In this document: positions 1 to 16,597 of the stretch, piece after piece
How positions within the stretch are numbered: position 1 is the stretch's first letter
Layout of the letters: every line of letters starts with the position of its first letter
Assembly: GCA_963924555.1 (NCBI GenBank)
Contig: OZ004586.1
Span: 2,046,001-2,110,000, forward strand
Length of the DNA: 64,000 bases
Reading direction: 5' to 3'
Origin: Crambe crambe
Taxonomy: Eukaryota > Porifera > Demospongiae > Poecilosclerida > Crambeidae
The notes under the pieces: model-generated
What the model saw: the letters and a program-made list of their open reading frames with translations, nothing else
The model's database searches: none
What the model was told of the DNA's origin: nothing
Program-made: the position numbers and the translations under genes

Positions 1-372
1 TACAGGCTAGTTTCTTCCACACTACCATAGTCGGATGGTGGCGCCGTTTGGGGGCAGGAGGTGGTGAGCGCCTTACGGTAAATGTTGTTTGTTCTGTCAT
101 TTCTACCGATTTCTTGAACGAGGGGAAGAACTTAACTCGTTTTGAAAGGCTCGAAGAACCACAAGCACAGTTTCTCGGTATTAAATGAGAGATCCCCCAG
201 AGGCCGTATGGGGAAAGTTGAACCCCACAGAATTGCGGAGAACAATTTTGTTTACTTCAGCTTTCAGCTTGCAATTTTTAGTAACGTTCTTGATTACGTC
301 TTTAATCTTTTGGAACGAAATGAATAAGCGTTCGCGTCTCATTCCTAAACCGGGCATGAAATCCGGTCGATC

Positions 373-427
373 TACGTGGCGGCGCGGCATCTCTTTCATG
401 TTCAGCTGTGCTGCAAAGCTGACGTCC
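373..427 (+). promoter_or_regulatory. Possible unfolded-protein-response/CRE-like sites upstream of DNAJB11
   Basis: Two ACGT-core motifs, TACGTGGC at 373-380 and TGACGTCC at 420-427, lie within 90 bases of the DNAJB11 start codon. ACGT cores of this kind bind bZIP factors of the XBP1/ATF6/CREB group, and ERdj3 is a known unfolded-protein-response target in animals. The sequence shows only the motifs; function is inferred. The rest of 1-456 holds the presumed promoter and 5' UTR, with no other gene that I can recognise. Confidence 0.3.
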
Positions 428-456
428 GGCCGGATCTATCTGTGAAAGAAAAGAAA

Positions 457-1252
457 ATGCAATTAAACTGGCTATCAGCGAGAAGAGGATTGTTGTTACT
501 CTTTCTATGGAGTTACTTACTAGTATCATCATTTGCAGGGTGAGCTAAACTCAGTTGTATTAGATGAGAGTAGATGTATTTAAGTTCCAAATAATGCCCA
601 GCATGAGATTAATTAATGGGATCTGCACTCTATTCCACTAATATAGGAGGGACTTCTATAAAATACTAGGGGTGAATAGAGATGCCACCACAAGCCAGAT
701 AAAGAAGGCCTATCGCAAATTGGCCGTCAAATATCATCCCGACAAAAACCCAGATGATGAGAGCGCCGTGGAAAGGTTCCATGATATCAACGAAGCATAT
801 GAGGTGTTGCAAGATGATGAGAAGAGAAAGATCTTTGACCAGCATGGGGAGGAAGGCATCAAGAACCACAATAAGAATCAAGGGGGAGGTGGAGGATTCA
901 GGTGATTTTGCATAGTTTCATTCTGGTTCCAATGTCTGTCCTGGGTCATAAGGAGTGTATTAAGCTCAGGGCTATATTTAGCCCTCAATGATTTCATATC
1001 GGTTCCAATAATTTGTCCCGGAGTGTATTATAGCTCAGGCCAGTTTAGCCCTCAACGATTTCACAATATCTGTCCTGGAGTGTATTTTAGCTCAGGCCAA
1101 ATTTAGCTTCCCAGAAAGTTTCATACTGGTTCTAAGATCTGTCCCAGGTTACAAGGAGGGTATTTTTTTTTTGTGGGATTTATGAGAAACTGAATCCTGG
1201 GTTGGTAACCACAGTTTGGGAGAGATCCCATAATATCCCTGGAGTATATAAT

Positions 1253-1337
<85 letters not shown>

Positions 1338-3338
1338 CCTTTTTTGGTAATTTTGGCTTCCACTTTGGGGGCGGTGAAAGTGGCCCCAGGGAGATTCCCC
1401 GAGGGGGCACAATCACCATGGACTTTGAAGTGTCACTAGAAGACCTGTACAAAGGTACCTTCATTGAACTGGCACGTTTCAAAGCTGTTCCAAAACCAGC
1501 TTCCGGTACTCGGCAGTGCAATTGTAGAACAGAAATGAGGACAATACAAGTTGGACCAGGTAGATTTCAGGTAAGGGGTCATCACAGTCGTGAGTATAAT
1601 GTTTATTCTTTGTCATGTGCTTTTGCAGATGTCTCCTGAGCAAGTGTGCGAGGAATGTCCTAATGTGAAGTAAGTATAGTGCCTTCTAGATGCACACTGC
1701 ATTTGCAGTGCCAGTTTTTATTTTTTGCTAAAATTAATTAGAAATTTGCTATAATCTTATCACTCGTGTGATAATTACACCATAGATATGTATTGGAAGA
1801 GAAAATATTAGAAATAGAGATTGAGCCAGGGATGAGAGATGGTTACAACTACCCCTTCATTGCAGAAGGTAACGAATATTTCTAATTATGGGAATTTGAT
1901 TTAAATTTTTTTTCTTTTGTAGGTGAACCACACACTGATGGTGAACCTGGTGACCTCATTTTAATTATAAAAACACAAAAGTAAGTGAATTTTTGCATTG
2001 TAGCTCTTTTGCACTCATATTTGACATTTTCCTTTGTTCTGCTTACGTATTCTTCCTCTTTCCTTTCCTGCCCTCTTCCTCTTTAATTCTGTTACCCTCA
2101 GACACCCCATATTCGAAAGGCGAGGGGATGACTTGTTCACCAATCTGACTATATCTCTCCGAGATGCTCTGGTAGGATTTGACATGGACCTAGTGCATTT
2201 GGACGGCCACAAGGTCAGTCATTCAAGCGAGGCATTGACACCAGTGTACATAGTTCTCCCCAAAGGGTATTAGAGAGGGGGGGTTTAAACAATGTATTTT
2301 AATAGCCACAAGAATATCAAAATCCTTTAATGTGGTATTCAAGCACCACTCTGATCAGTTTCACTGGGGAAAACCCCGAGTACCCTGTCTAGTTTGTACA
2401 GTGCATGAACGAACATGACAACTTGCTAAGTAGTGTCACCTTGATCATTCATGCTGTAACTTTCTCAATTCTTAACCATTTTTCAAATAAGTGATGATCA
2501 GCTCTCTGTTGATGCATTAAATAAGGTGCCAGGTGAATAGGGCCAGACTCACACGCAGAAGAGAGAGTCTGGTCAAACTCCTATACCGACTTTGTTCTAG
2601 AAATCCATGAAAATCGTGGATAGCATGCGCAGAACACGTAGGTACGTCATCGAATTTGAGCACGCACGTAGTCTTTACTTGGCAAGCAGGTAATTGCTGC
2701 CTCTTTATCTAGCTGCATGCAATCGATAGCGATTGTCTCTTCATGAAGGAGCTTACTGCTTCTATTTGTATGACTTTTAGAATTGAATAGCCAAGCCTAC
2801 GTCCACCTTCTTGAATAGCTTCAAGAAATCTTGAACCATCTTTTTGCTCGCACTATTTCAACAGAGTCATGATGTACTGTGACGCAATTTTTTATGCGCG
2901 GCGCGCGCTGCTGCTTACTCAGCAGAACAAACTCGGTATAGGAGTTTGATCAGACTCTCTCTTCTGCGTGTGAGAGTCTGGCCCACGCGAGACTACCAGG
3001 TGAATGCAAATAGACTTGAGATCAATGACTTTTCCTTGAAATGACCATCTCTTAAAATTCAGGTCCATATCCACAGAGATAAAGTAACGTGGCCTGGGGC
3101 TAAAATACAAAAGTCGGGTGAAGGGATGCCAAACTACGACAATAACAAGCAGAAAGGAACTCTGTATATCACTGTGGATGTGGAATTTCCAAGAGGGACT
3201 TTCCCTGAAGATAAACGAGAAGGTACATGAATTGTGTTTGTTTGTTTTCTCTTTTGCAAGTTTTCAAGTTTTCCCTCTGCAGAAATTATCAAGATATTGG
3301 AGCAAGAGTCAAAGACAAAACTGTACAATGGTCTCTGA
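457..3338 (+). CDS. DNAJB11: DnaJ homolog subfamily B member 11 (ERdj3), ER-lumenal Hsp40 co-chaperone
   Basis: Nine exons: 457-539, 647-901, 1336-1570, 1629-1669, 1786-1868, 1923-1980, 2102-2213, 3063-3222, 3283-3338. All splice phases agree and give 360 residues (human ERdj3 is 358). Residues 1-27 form a signal peptide with a leucine-rich core, and this decides the start. The J domain follows ([10 protein letters not shown] at its start, HPD in YHPDKNP). Next come a Phe/Gly-rich linker, the C-terminal substrate-binding domains with the ERdj3-type cysteines (CNC and CEEC), and conserved blocks such as [20 protein letters not shown] and a final KLYNGL. It stimulates BiP ATPase and binds unfolded clients in the ER lumen. 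Intron 2 ends in a CT microsatellite and intron 7 holds a nested foldback element. GPD2 begins 344 bases downstream on the same strand. Confidence 0.95.
1257..1334. repeat. (CT)n microsatellite in DNAJB11 intron 2
   Basis: A pure CT tract that runs straight into the acceptor AG of DNAJB11 exon 3, so it serves as an extreme polypyrimidine tract. Similar tracts occur in GPD2 introns 7 and 11. Confidence 0.95.
2539..2984. mobile_element. MITE with ~45-bp terminal inverted repeats, nested in another foldback element
   Basis: The left end (GGCCAGACTCACACGCAGAA onward) is mirrored at 2938-2984 with few mismatches over about 45 bases. No coding capacity is visible. It lies in DNAJB11 intron 7. The flanks 2434-2538 and 2985-3025 match the ends and interior of the hairpin element at 32345-32505, so this element apparently inserted into an older copy of that family. 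Confidence 0.7.
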
Positions 3339-3441
3339 CTACTATCGCTCACTTTATTGTTAGGCGGTATTTAATTATTATTACTCTCATTTTTAATTGT
3401 TAGGATATTATGCTTTTGGCAACTTTTTTCCTCTCTCAGAA

Positions 3442-3447
3442 AATAAA
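3442..3447 (+). terminator. Polyadenylation signal AATAAA after DNAJB11
   Basis: A canonical AATAAA lies 104 bases after the DNAJB11 stop codon. The 344-base interval to GPD2 (3339-3682) otherwise holds only the presumed 3' UTR and GPD2 promoter; I see no gene in it. Confidence 0.5.
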
Positions 3448-3682
3448 TTTCATCAGGTCGGTCAATGATTGTTTGTACAATGAGGCACAAGTTATGACAT
3501 GCAACTGCAGAAAAAAAATTAATGGTGGCATGATGGATTTAGCACTATAAGCTGTACAGTTAGCAGTCAGGGCATTCGCACCTCACGTGGGTGACCATCT
3601 GGGCGGGGTGATGGGCGTGGTCATACCTTTGAAGTTCAATAATTAGAAGCCGAATGCGCCTGAGATCTTTCTGAGATCAGAA

Positions 3683-9361
<5,679 letters not shown>

Positions 9362-9479
9362 GACTCTTAGCTATATCCATCCATATCATGCATCATCATT
9401 TACTGTAACAACACAATTGTACTAACTAGTTAGTTACTACAACAGTGACTGTTATTTATTGGATTAATTGTACTGCAAT

Positions 9480-9890
9480 GATCTCCATCTCAAAAGTGCG
9501 TTCAAGTCATGTGGAAGTAGTGAACCAACAGAAACGATCTGTACAACTGAATGAGCATATAAATAACATAAAGCAACTATACCACTTGTACATGTACCCA
9601 AGGTTTCTACCTTCAATACAATATCTTGAAGGACTGCAACACAATATATATTTCTAATTCTAAGTAGTGAAACAGATGCACACAAAAGTATACGATTTGT
9701 GCATTGAAAGTTAACATATCAAAGTACAGTACAGGAAAAAAACTGGAAGATCATCTCAAGGAAATGGAGAGGATAGGTGAAGCGATAACCACAAGGAATT
9801 ATAATTTTTACACAGGAACGTGTGAGAATTTACAGATCATTATCCAGACAGCAAAAGATGTTGAGGAGGAAATTAATTGCCAGCACTGAT
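9480..9890 (+). pseudogene. Relic of family-Y last exon (Y-exon-3 fragment)
   Basis: The + strand keeps short stretches matching the last exon of family Y: one copy of the RSSHVE repeat, then VVNQQKRSVQLNEHINN, then near 9815 ENLQIIIQTAKD. Stops and frame changes interrupt it. It starts about 100 bases after GPD2 ends and precedes X1, which repeats the Y-then-X order of the complete units downstream. Confidence 0.65.
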
Positions 9891-10159
9891 TGATTGAGAG
9901 TGCTCATCACCATCATACATTCAATAGAAAAAATAGTGCAACTGTAGCTATAAACTATAATAAGTTTATCCATACATGATTGAACATTTATGATGGATCC
10001 AATCTTCACACCACAACATTCCACCTGTAAAATTTAATAAATAAACAATAAAAATTTTATACTGATTACATAATAATAATAATAAGTATTAAGTATGACT
10101 AAAGTTAATGCAAAGTCCCCAACAACACGATGTAGCTATTTCATCTTTGAATTTCTATC

Positions 10160-10395
10160 ACTATACTACTTTCACTGTCCACTTCCTTTCCCCTTAGTTA
10201 GGCCTACTGGCCCCATGCATTTCCTGACTGTTGCAGGAACCATTGACTACTTTCACTATCCACTTCCTTTCCCCTTGTAGTTACTGGGCCCCATGCATTT
10301 CCTGACTGTTGCAGGAACCATTGACTACTTTCACTATCCATTTCCTTTCCCCTTAATTACTGGCCCCATGCATTTCCTGACTGTTGCTGTTCAGA
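10160..10395 (+). repeat. Short tandem repeat, about three copies of 75-90 bp
   Basis: The phrase GCCCCATGCATTTCCTGACT recurs three times (about 10210, 10290, 10364), each with a shared CACTTCCTTTCCCCTT block. It lies directly upstream of X1 and may be part of its promoter region. Confidence 0.7.
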
Positions 10396-10618
10396 CAGGA
10401 ATCAATTACATAGCTACCGTAACTATACTCTTCACTTTCACTTTACAACAACGCATTGCCAGATGCACTTCCTCAATCACAAACATGATTGCTCTGGTCC
10501 TCATAACCACTTCCTGGATAGCAGGCTATTTAATAATGGCTTAGCTATACACTATAGACATTGCCTAGTAGCTATATTTTTCATTGTCACATTCATTTTG
10601 CTGAATAGCCAATTAGCT

Positions 10619-12298
10619 ATGTTATTGCTACTGGGTCAGGAGTCCTCTGAAATGGCGTCTTTTGCCAGAGAATTTGCTAACAATCAGCTGAAAGCACATG
10701 CAATGAAATTGTCTGCTATAGATCAACAGCTGGAAGAGTTTGAAATGAATATACTAAATGAAGATACTTTCAAACAACTGTTACCGAAAATGGACGAGAC
10801 GACACCAATCCTCCTTGAAAGGGGATTTTCTGTTGGGATTCACCAAGAAGAGCTGAAAAAGACAATCCAGGAGAGAAATATGGCTATCTTCATGAAAGAT
10901 TGCCGTGCTGGTGATTTGAAAGATTATACACCAGTTAGTCCTGGTGGAAAGTATGTTGCAGTGAAAAATAGGGAAATATTGGTGATAGAATATCCAGATG
11001 AAGCTGAAAAAATAAAGACGAGTTCACAGTCCTTATCTGGTGAGTGTAGTGGAACGATTCAGCATAATGAAGAAGAGGAGCATGAAGATGAAGATGGAGA
11101 CAATGAGGAAGAACTGGGGCATGAAGATAACAGTGGGGATGACGAGGAAGAAGTGGACAGTGGTAATGAGGATGAAGTGGATATTAGCGAAGAAGAAACA
11201 GGCAGTGATAAGGATGATAAAGGGGAAGGAATAGAGCATGAAGATGAAGACGAGGATGTCAAGGACAGTGATGAAAAGTGTCTGGCTCGATTCCTATTAG
11301 AAAGTGTATGCGATGAGCTAAGCGAGCAAGAATCAGATTCTGATGAGGATGATGAAAAAAATCGGCCTCGATCCCGAATTCGCCACGACTATGATGAGCC
11401 AGGTGAATTTGAAGATACGCAGCAGCTTCTGTGTAAAAATACCGGGCGTTCTCGCCGTTGGCACAAGCATGCGACAAAACGTGCAACAAAGCGTGCTAAC
11501 CGTCGCGCTAAATCTAAAGAATGTAAGAAACATCAGTTTAGTAGCAGTCAGTCATATAGGGATGTCAAACTCTCCAAAAAAAGGACACCAAATGGTTCAT
11601 CCTCGTTCTGTTCTTTTCGAGTTTCATGGGAGGCAACTGCAGAATGCAAATGCATCACATTTCAGTCCATCAATATAGGAATGTGTGGAGGCATGAGCCA
11701 CGATAAATCTTCCTCTCGAGGTTACTTCAATGATAATCTGAGTATACATATCATTCCTGGGCCGAATGGAACTGAAGAGGACCATCCTGAACTTGATGGC
11801 TGGACTCGTACGGAAGCCTGCCCTAAAATTACTGCTCACCCAACCACATATACGCATGGAGAAGAAACAAATTGTGAACTAAATCTAAATCCTAAGTTAC
11901 AGTGCAGTGCTATGATTTCACACTGTCGTAATAACAGCGAGCAAACAATAATTGATGACTTTTCTGTTCACAATAAACATACAGATGATAGTATGACAAG
12001 TTGGACTTTTTATTACACTGTCATGGATGAAGGAAGGAAATGGGAGGAGCACTTCACCAGTACCAGAAGAGTGAAAGAATTAGCTAAAGCAGCCAAAACC
12101 ACTAAGCTTTTCTCTGTGAGGGCCAAGTATGAAAGACCGGCTAAAGACGGTGAAAGACCAGCTAATGAATGGGTTGAAGATATGCACTGGACTTTTCGAA
12201 TGGAGTCTGTATTTCGCCTTTTGAAAAGAAACAGAATGAAAAAAAGAGAGCTCAATGAAACTATCATACATGAAGACAAACTGATGATATCCATATAG
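10619..12298 (+). CDS. Family X protein, copy 1 (unknown function, acidic middle)
   Basis: Single open exon of 559 residues from the ATG shared with copies X2 and X3; the frame is open further upstream (from 10463) only in this copy. I do not recognise the protein. Visible parts are a predicted helical N-terminal head (about 1-150), a Glu/Asp-rich segment (about 150-290), a basic Arg/Lys-rich patch with ATKRATKRANRRAKS (about 315-335), and a conserved Cys/Trp-containing C-terminal domain (about 350-545, including PGPNGTEEDHPELDGW and SWTFYYTVMDEG). No signal peptide or membrane segment is clear from this start. The acidic-plus-basic layout could suit a nuclear or scaffold protein, but that is a guess. 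The acidic block is shorter and more diverged than in X3. Confidence 0.7.
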   Translation: MLLLLGQESSEMASFAREFANNQLKAHAMKLSAIDQQLEEFEMNILNEDTFKQLLPKMDETTPILLERGFSVGIHQEELKKTIQERNMAIFMKDCRAGDLKDYTPVSPGGKYVAVKNREILVIEYPDEAEKIKTSSQSLSGECSGTIQHNEEEEHEDEDGDNEEELGHEDNSGDDEEEVDSGNEDEVDISEEETGSDKDDKGEGIEHEDEDEDVKDSDEKCLARFLLESVCDELSEQESDSDEDDEKNRPRSRIRHDYDEPGEFEDTQQLLCKNTGRSRRWHKHATKRATKRANRRAKSKECKKHQFSSSQSYRDVKLSKKRTPNGSSSFCSFRVSWEATAECKCITFQSINIGMCGGMSHDKSSSRGYFNDNLSIHIIPGPNGTEEDHPELDGWTRTEACPKITAHPTTYTHGEETNCELNLNPKLQCSAMISHCRNNSEQTIIDDFSVHNKHTDDSMTSWTFYYTVMDEGRKWEEHFTSTRRVKELAKAAKTTKLFSVRAKYERPAKDGERPANEWVEDMHWTFRMESVFRLLKRNRMKKRELNETIIHEDKLMISI

Positions 12299-12654
12299 CT
12301 AGCTACTGTTATTATCACTACAGCATTCTGACCAACAAGTATAAGAATTTATCTTTTTATTGTGTATGCAATTAGAATCATCTTGTCCATGGCAAATTGA
12401 CCACATATAGCTAGCTCATTATGTTAAGTCTATACTGTGGGTGTTCTAAACACTGCATATTAATTTTGTGTATTTTAAGCTCCTCCCAACATGCACATCC
12501 AGTGGGATATCCATGCCATCAAGGGGGTACACAAATGGCTCAATAGGATCTGGACTTTGTGCCATGATCACATCAATGTTTGTCAGTCATCTTCAGCTCA
12601 TGGGGGATGCAGTGATGATGATCCTTGACACAACCTGGCCATGATCTCACAGTT

Positions 12655-12795
12655 TTGCTTGATGATCCTGTTGACCTCTCAATTACTTCACATCATGGTC
12701 CAACCACTCCTTGTAAATCTGTTTTCAGTCCTTACAGTTTTGCTTGGTGATGCCATTGGCCATGCAGTGATTCGCTGCAAAATGGTGTTCCAGAC
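12655..12795 (-). pseudogene. Relic of the aminopeptidase last exon downstream of X1
   Basis: On the minus strand this segment resembles the last exon of the AP gene (31405-31584). Shared stretches, read on the + strand, include CAACCACTCCTTG, ACAGTTTTGCTTG, GCCATTGGCCA and TTCGCTGCAAAA. It has no usable frame. Its position and orientation relative to X1 match those of intact AP relative to X2 and X3, so it probably marks a collapsed AP gene. The rest of 12299-12849 shows nothing else. Confidence 0.55.
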
Positions 12796-12849
12796 ATGCT
12801 CACTTTTAATAACCACACATGCTCATCTTTATTCCCGTTTTTTTTACAG

Positions 12850-13456
12850 GTGATGATTTATCTCTGCCTTTCAAACAGCATAATCTAAAGGATGTTTTGC
12901 ACATTTTACCACTGCTATTCATACGTCTATCATTGACCAGAACATAAATCCAGATAATTTCCGTTTTTTTCTTCTGAGCCTGAATGCATTTGATCATGAT
13001 AAGTTCCTTTCTGATCTTGAGAATGAACTCTTAAAAAAGACCACAGTTAGTGGCATGTTTGATTTCTTGAAACAGCACGAATTAACTTCTTTTTTGAACT
13101 ACGATATTATCCTGAGAATTGCACTGAAAACGACAGAGAAAATCATGAATTAGAACTGGAGGAATATATCAAGAAGCATAAAATATCAGAGTTTTCTGAA
13201 ATTATCAAACCAGATTTATTGCAAAGGAGTTTTGACACGGGTGAAAATGGTCCTACGTGTATGTGACTAGCTGATGCTTTGAATTAAACTCAACTGCCTA
13301 TAGTGTTAGAGATGGCTGCGTGATGGTGATATTTCTCATTCCAGTATCAACTGCAGAAATTGTCTTCTGTGAAAGCAAAGAGCTCACTGTGAAACGATTA
13401 GTGCCTTTTCTCTTCAGTGGCTAGAATGTTGTGATTTTCAGTGGTTCAATCCAAGG
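12850..13456 (+). pseudogene. Relic of family-Y exon 2 (Y0)
   Basis: Begins after a TTTACAG acceptor with GTGATGATTTATCTCTGCC, as in Y2-Y4, and ends at the usual donor context. Compared with Y1, the start is deleted and several internal indels break the frame (near 12870, 13117 and 13265). It is followed by the A/C-rich intron sequence (about 13518-13562) typical of family-Y intron 2 and then by a Y exon-3 piece. Confidence 0.75.
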
Positions 13457-13784
13457 GTTAGTTATTAGCTATGATATCATGTTCTTGTATGCTATACTCC
13501 AAGATTTGTGCCTTTCCAAAAAACAACAACAAAAAACAACAACAAAAAACAACAACAAAAAAAAAGCATTCAACCCAGTATTAATCCAGCTAGCTTAAGT
13601 GAGTAACTTCACAGCTGATATAGAATGAGACTTCACATGAACCGAACTCTTCTCAAAGAGATAGACCTGCCTTGCAATGAACCCAGCATCCAATCCTTAG
13701 GTATAGCTCACAGTTAGCTAGCTACTGCTCCCTTATTTTCCTAGCTGCATGTGCCACTGAGCCCTACAATTTATTATTATCTAG

Positions 13785-14135
13785 TTCGTTACTAAGAGTA
13801 TGAGAGGATCTGATGAACTGAATGAGGAAGATAAAAAAAGAGAAATCATTAAAGCTCAGTCAAACTTATCACAAAGTTCAAGAGTTCAGCCTAACGAAGA
13901 GATAGATACCAGTACTTTACATCAAAGGACAGCCATTCTATATAACTTCATCTCAACAATGCGTTCAAGTCATGTGGAAAATAGTGAAGCAACAGAAGTG
14001 ATACATAGCTATGTACAACTGGATAAGCATGTAAACAACGTATATATATTGAAGCAACTATGCCACTTGTGTATGTACCCTTCAGGGTTTCCACACCACT
14101 TGCACATGTACTACACGCTTTTGCCTCATTTTGTG
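13785..14135 (+). pseudogene. Relic of family-Y exon 3 joined to GPD2 intron sequence
   Basis: The start (MRGSDELNEEDKK, then SNLSQSSRVQPNEEI) matches family-Y exon 3. The hydrophobic segment is lost: the sequence jumps from TSTLHQR to a degraded RSSHVE repeat and a QLDKHVNN stretch. Near 14135 it runs into sequence homologous to GPD2 intron 8 (compare about 6770), which marks a recombination junction. Confidence 0.7.
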
Positions 14136-16338
14136 AATTTGCATTTTAGAGGAAATTTCTCCAATAATCAGCTTATTGTTTATTTGCTTTGGTACTGTCT
14201 GTTTGTATTAGTGTTGTTTCTGTTTTTTTGTTTATTTGCTGTTTGTTTTTGGTGGCTTGTTCAGGTAAATGGACGACTAACCGCTCCATGGCGCAGGACA
14301 CAGTTGATCGGTTGGTGCAAGTGGCAGGCTTGGAGGATAAGACCGGCTGCGTGACTGATGGCTTCTTATTGGACGGAGGAGAAGGCTGGCACCCGACCAA
14401 CTTCATCAGACTCATCCAGGACTATGGCATTGATATAGAGGTGAGAAACACAAAGACTTCTGTCCCCTTGGCTCCTACAATGATACAAAATTTGGCCCTG
14501 ATATTGTAGGCAAAAAGGGGATGCTGATTCCACTGGTGGTGTTAAATCTGGCTTATATTCAGTGTGAAGGGTCAAATTACTAATCCACCCATTTTTTGCT
14601 GTCTGAATATTGATTACCTAAAAGTGCCTTTAATTTCAGGTTTATAATGCAGTGGTATTTGAAGCTTGACTTCTATAAATGGAGGTACAGATAAGGGAAG
14701 GATAGAACTTCCTGTCTTCCAATTTTGACAATCATACTTAGAAAATTCTGCCGTAAATTGGTAGCCGTCTGAAATATGATACTTTTTTTGGATTATTGAT
14801 TTTTTCGGACACCTGCTTTAATTAATGATGTATGAAATCTATATGAATTAACAACCATGACTGAAAGTCAGGATTCTGAATTAGTTTTCAATGGGCTATC
14901 TTTTGATACTTAAATCATAGGTACTGGTATAAACCAGATGTCAGAAAAAGTGTCCGGTAATTGATTCGTCTGATGATTGATCACTTACACTAATCCACAT
15001 GATTTAGTTAGAAGCCTACTTCCTGTGTAGCTGCTAACCAACCTGACTAGAACAATTCCCCCCATATCTCCGGTCATTTTTTAGCCAAGTAGGACTGTCA
15101 TCAGGTGCTGTATGTGTTTCCCCATTCATCTTGTCCATTTTTACATCTACCCTGAAGCCCTCGTCTTTAGGCATGCTTGTTCTACTTATGTAGGTGGCAA
15201 AACACCTCTCGCATACCTATGGGAACAGGGTTTCTGAAGTGGCTAAACTGGCCAGTTTCACTGGGAAAAGGTGGCCTGTAGTCGGGAAAAAGCTGTCAGA
15301 CCAGTTTCCATACATCGAGGCGGAGGTGAAGTACTCGATCAGGGAGTATGCCTCTACGGTGGTAGATGTGCTGGCACGACAGACTTGACTGGCCTTCCTG
15401 AATGTCCATGTTGCCAATGAAGTGGTGCCCAGGATCACCGAGATTATGGCAAAGGAGTTGGGTTGGGACAAAGCCCGAAAGAAGGTGGGTGTGGCTATCA
15501 TTGAAGTGGGCTTATTGATTCAATTAATATTGTAAAACACCCCTCCATGTATATTTCCAGAGGGACAATTTTTGGTCCTAAAGTCAACATGTGGACCCAA
15601 CCTTTTGTCCTTGAAGAGAGGTTGTCTTTTTAGATAATCATACAAAAGTTACTTTTTAGGTTCAAAGGTACTTTTAGGTTGTCCTTTGCTGAAGATTTGT
15701 CCTCTTTCAGAGTGTCCTTTATCGGAGGTTGCACTATATAATGTATGTTCCTCTAATTATTTCATGTAGGCTGAAGAGGAACGGGCTCATGTGTTCCTGC
15801 AGTCAATGGGACTAACAGTGGCCACAGAGGTCCGAGATGTCCCTATCAACCTCAGCTACCAAGAAGCCAAGAAGTATTCTCAGATCTTCAAGAGCTTTGA
15901 CAAGGATAAGGATGGCCATATAAGTATCCATGATATGCGAAAGGCTCTGCATGAGATGGGGGAGAAGGTGGATGATGATCAACTCACCGCTCTCATAGCC
16001 GAGGTGGACATCAATAAGAACTGTACCATCGAAGAAGAAGAGTTCCTTCAAGTAAGTCCTCATTTACTTAAAGACCTCTCTCTCTCTCTCTCTCATACAC
16101 ACATGTACAAATCAGGACACTTTTGGGGATCCCTCTGCAATATAATTCACCCTTGCCCCTGAATCAAAGGACACCTACTAGTGTTCCACTATTCCATTGT
16201 TATTAAAACTTTCTTTTCCAGGTGATGAGTGAGATAAAATCAGGCGAGGTGACCAATGTGAGGTTAGGCAGCATCGTGGAAGCTCAGCAGAGATCAACAG
16301 AAAAGATCACAGTGGACAGAAGTGGGGGAGGACTATGA
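14136..16338 (+). pseudogene. Partial duplicated GPD2 (exons 9-12)
   Basis: Exon equivalents lie at 14265-14440, 15194-15484, 15770-16051 and 16222-16338, with splice sites and lengths equal to GPD2 exons 9-12. In exon 10 a C-to-T change makes an in-frame TGA at 15386-15388, where GPD2 has an Arg codon. Exons 1-8, including the FAD site, are missing, so no active enzyme can be made. The EF-hand region is otherwise well preserved and the 3' flank also matches the parent, so the duplication is moderately recent. Confidence 0.9.
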
Positions 16339-16520
16339 GACTCTTAGCTATATCCATCCATGCATCATCATTTACTGTAACAACACAATTGTACTGGCTA
16401 GTTAGTTACTACAACAGTGACTGTGACTAATCATTACACTGTTAGTTATTGCATTGATTAATAATTGTACTGCAATGACTCGTGATTTTCACTGTGACTG
16501 GCCCAGAGATTTTATCATTC

Positions 16521-16597
16521 TGTTTGGTATAGGGTCGCCGTACGTATAATACGCATTAATAGTAGGGGCGGGGCTGGATCCGTGAAGGGGGCGTGTT
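16521..16597 (+). promoter_or_regulatory. Relic copy of the family-Y promoter
   Basis: This GC-rich block shares GGGTCGCCGTACGT, GGGGCGGGGCTGG, GGATCC and GGGGGCGTGT, in the same order, with the sequence just before the Y2 start codon (23041-23131). No Y exon 1 follows directly; the next one (Y1) starts about 2.1 kb downstream. The interval 16600-17640 holds no gene that I can see. Confidence 0.55.

Noticed and set aside
10463-10618. N-terminal extension of X1 with a hydrophobic stretch
   Set aside because: The frame is open only in X1; X3 and X2 have a stop just before the shared ATG, and the extension is not conserved.
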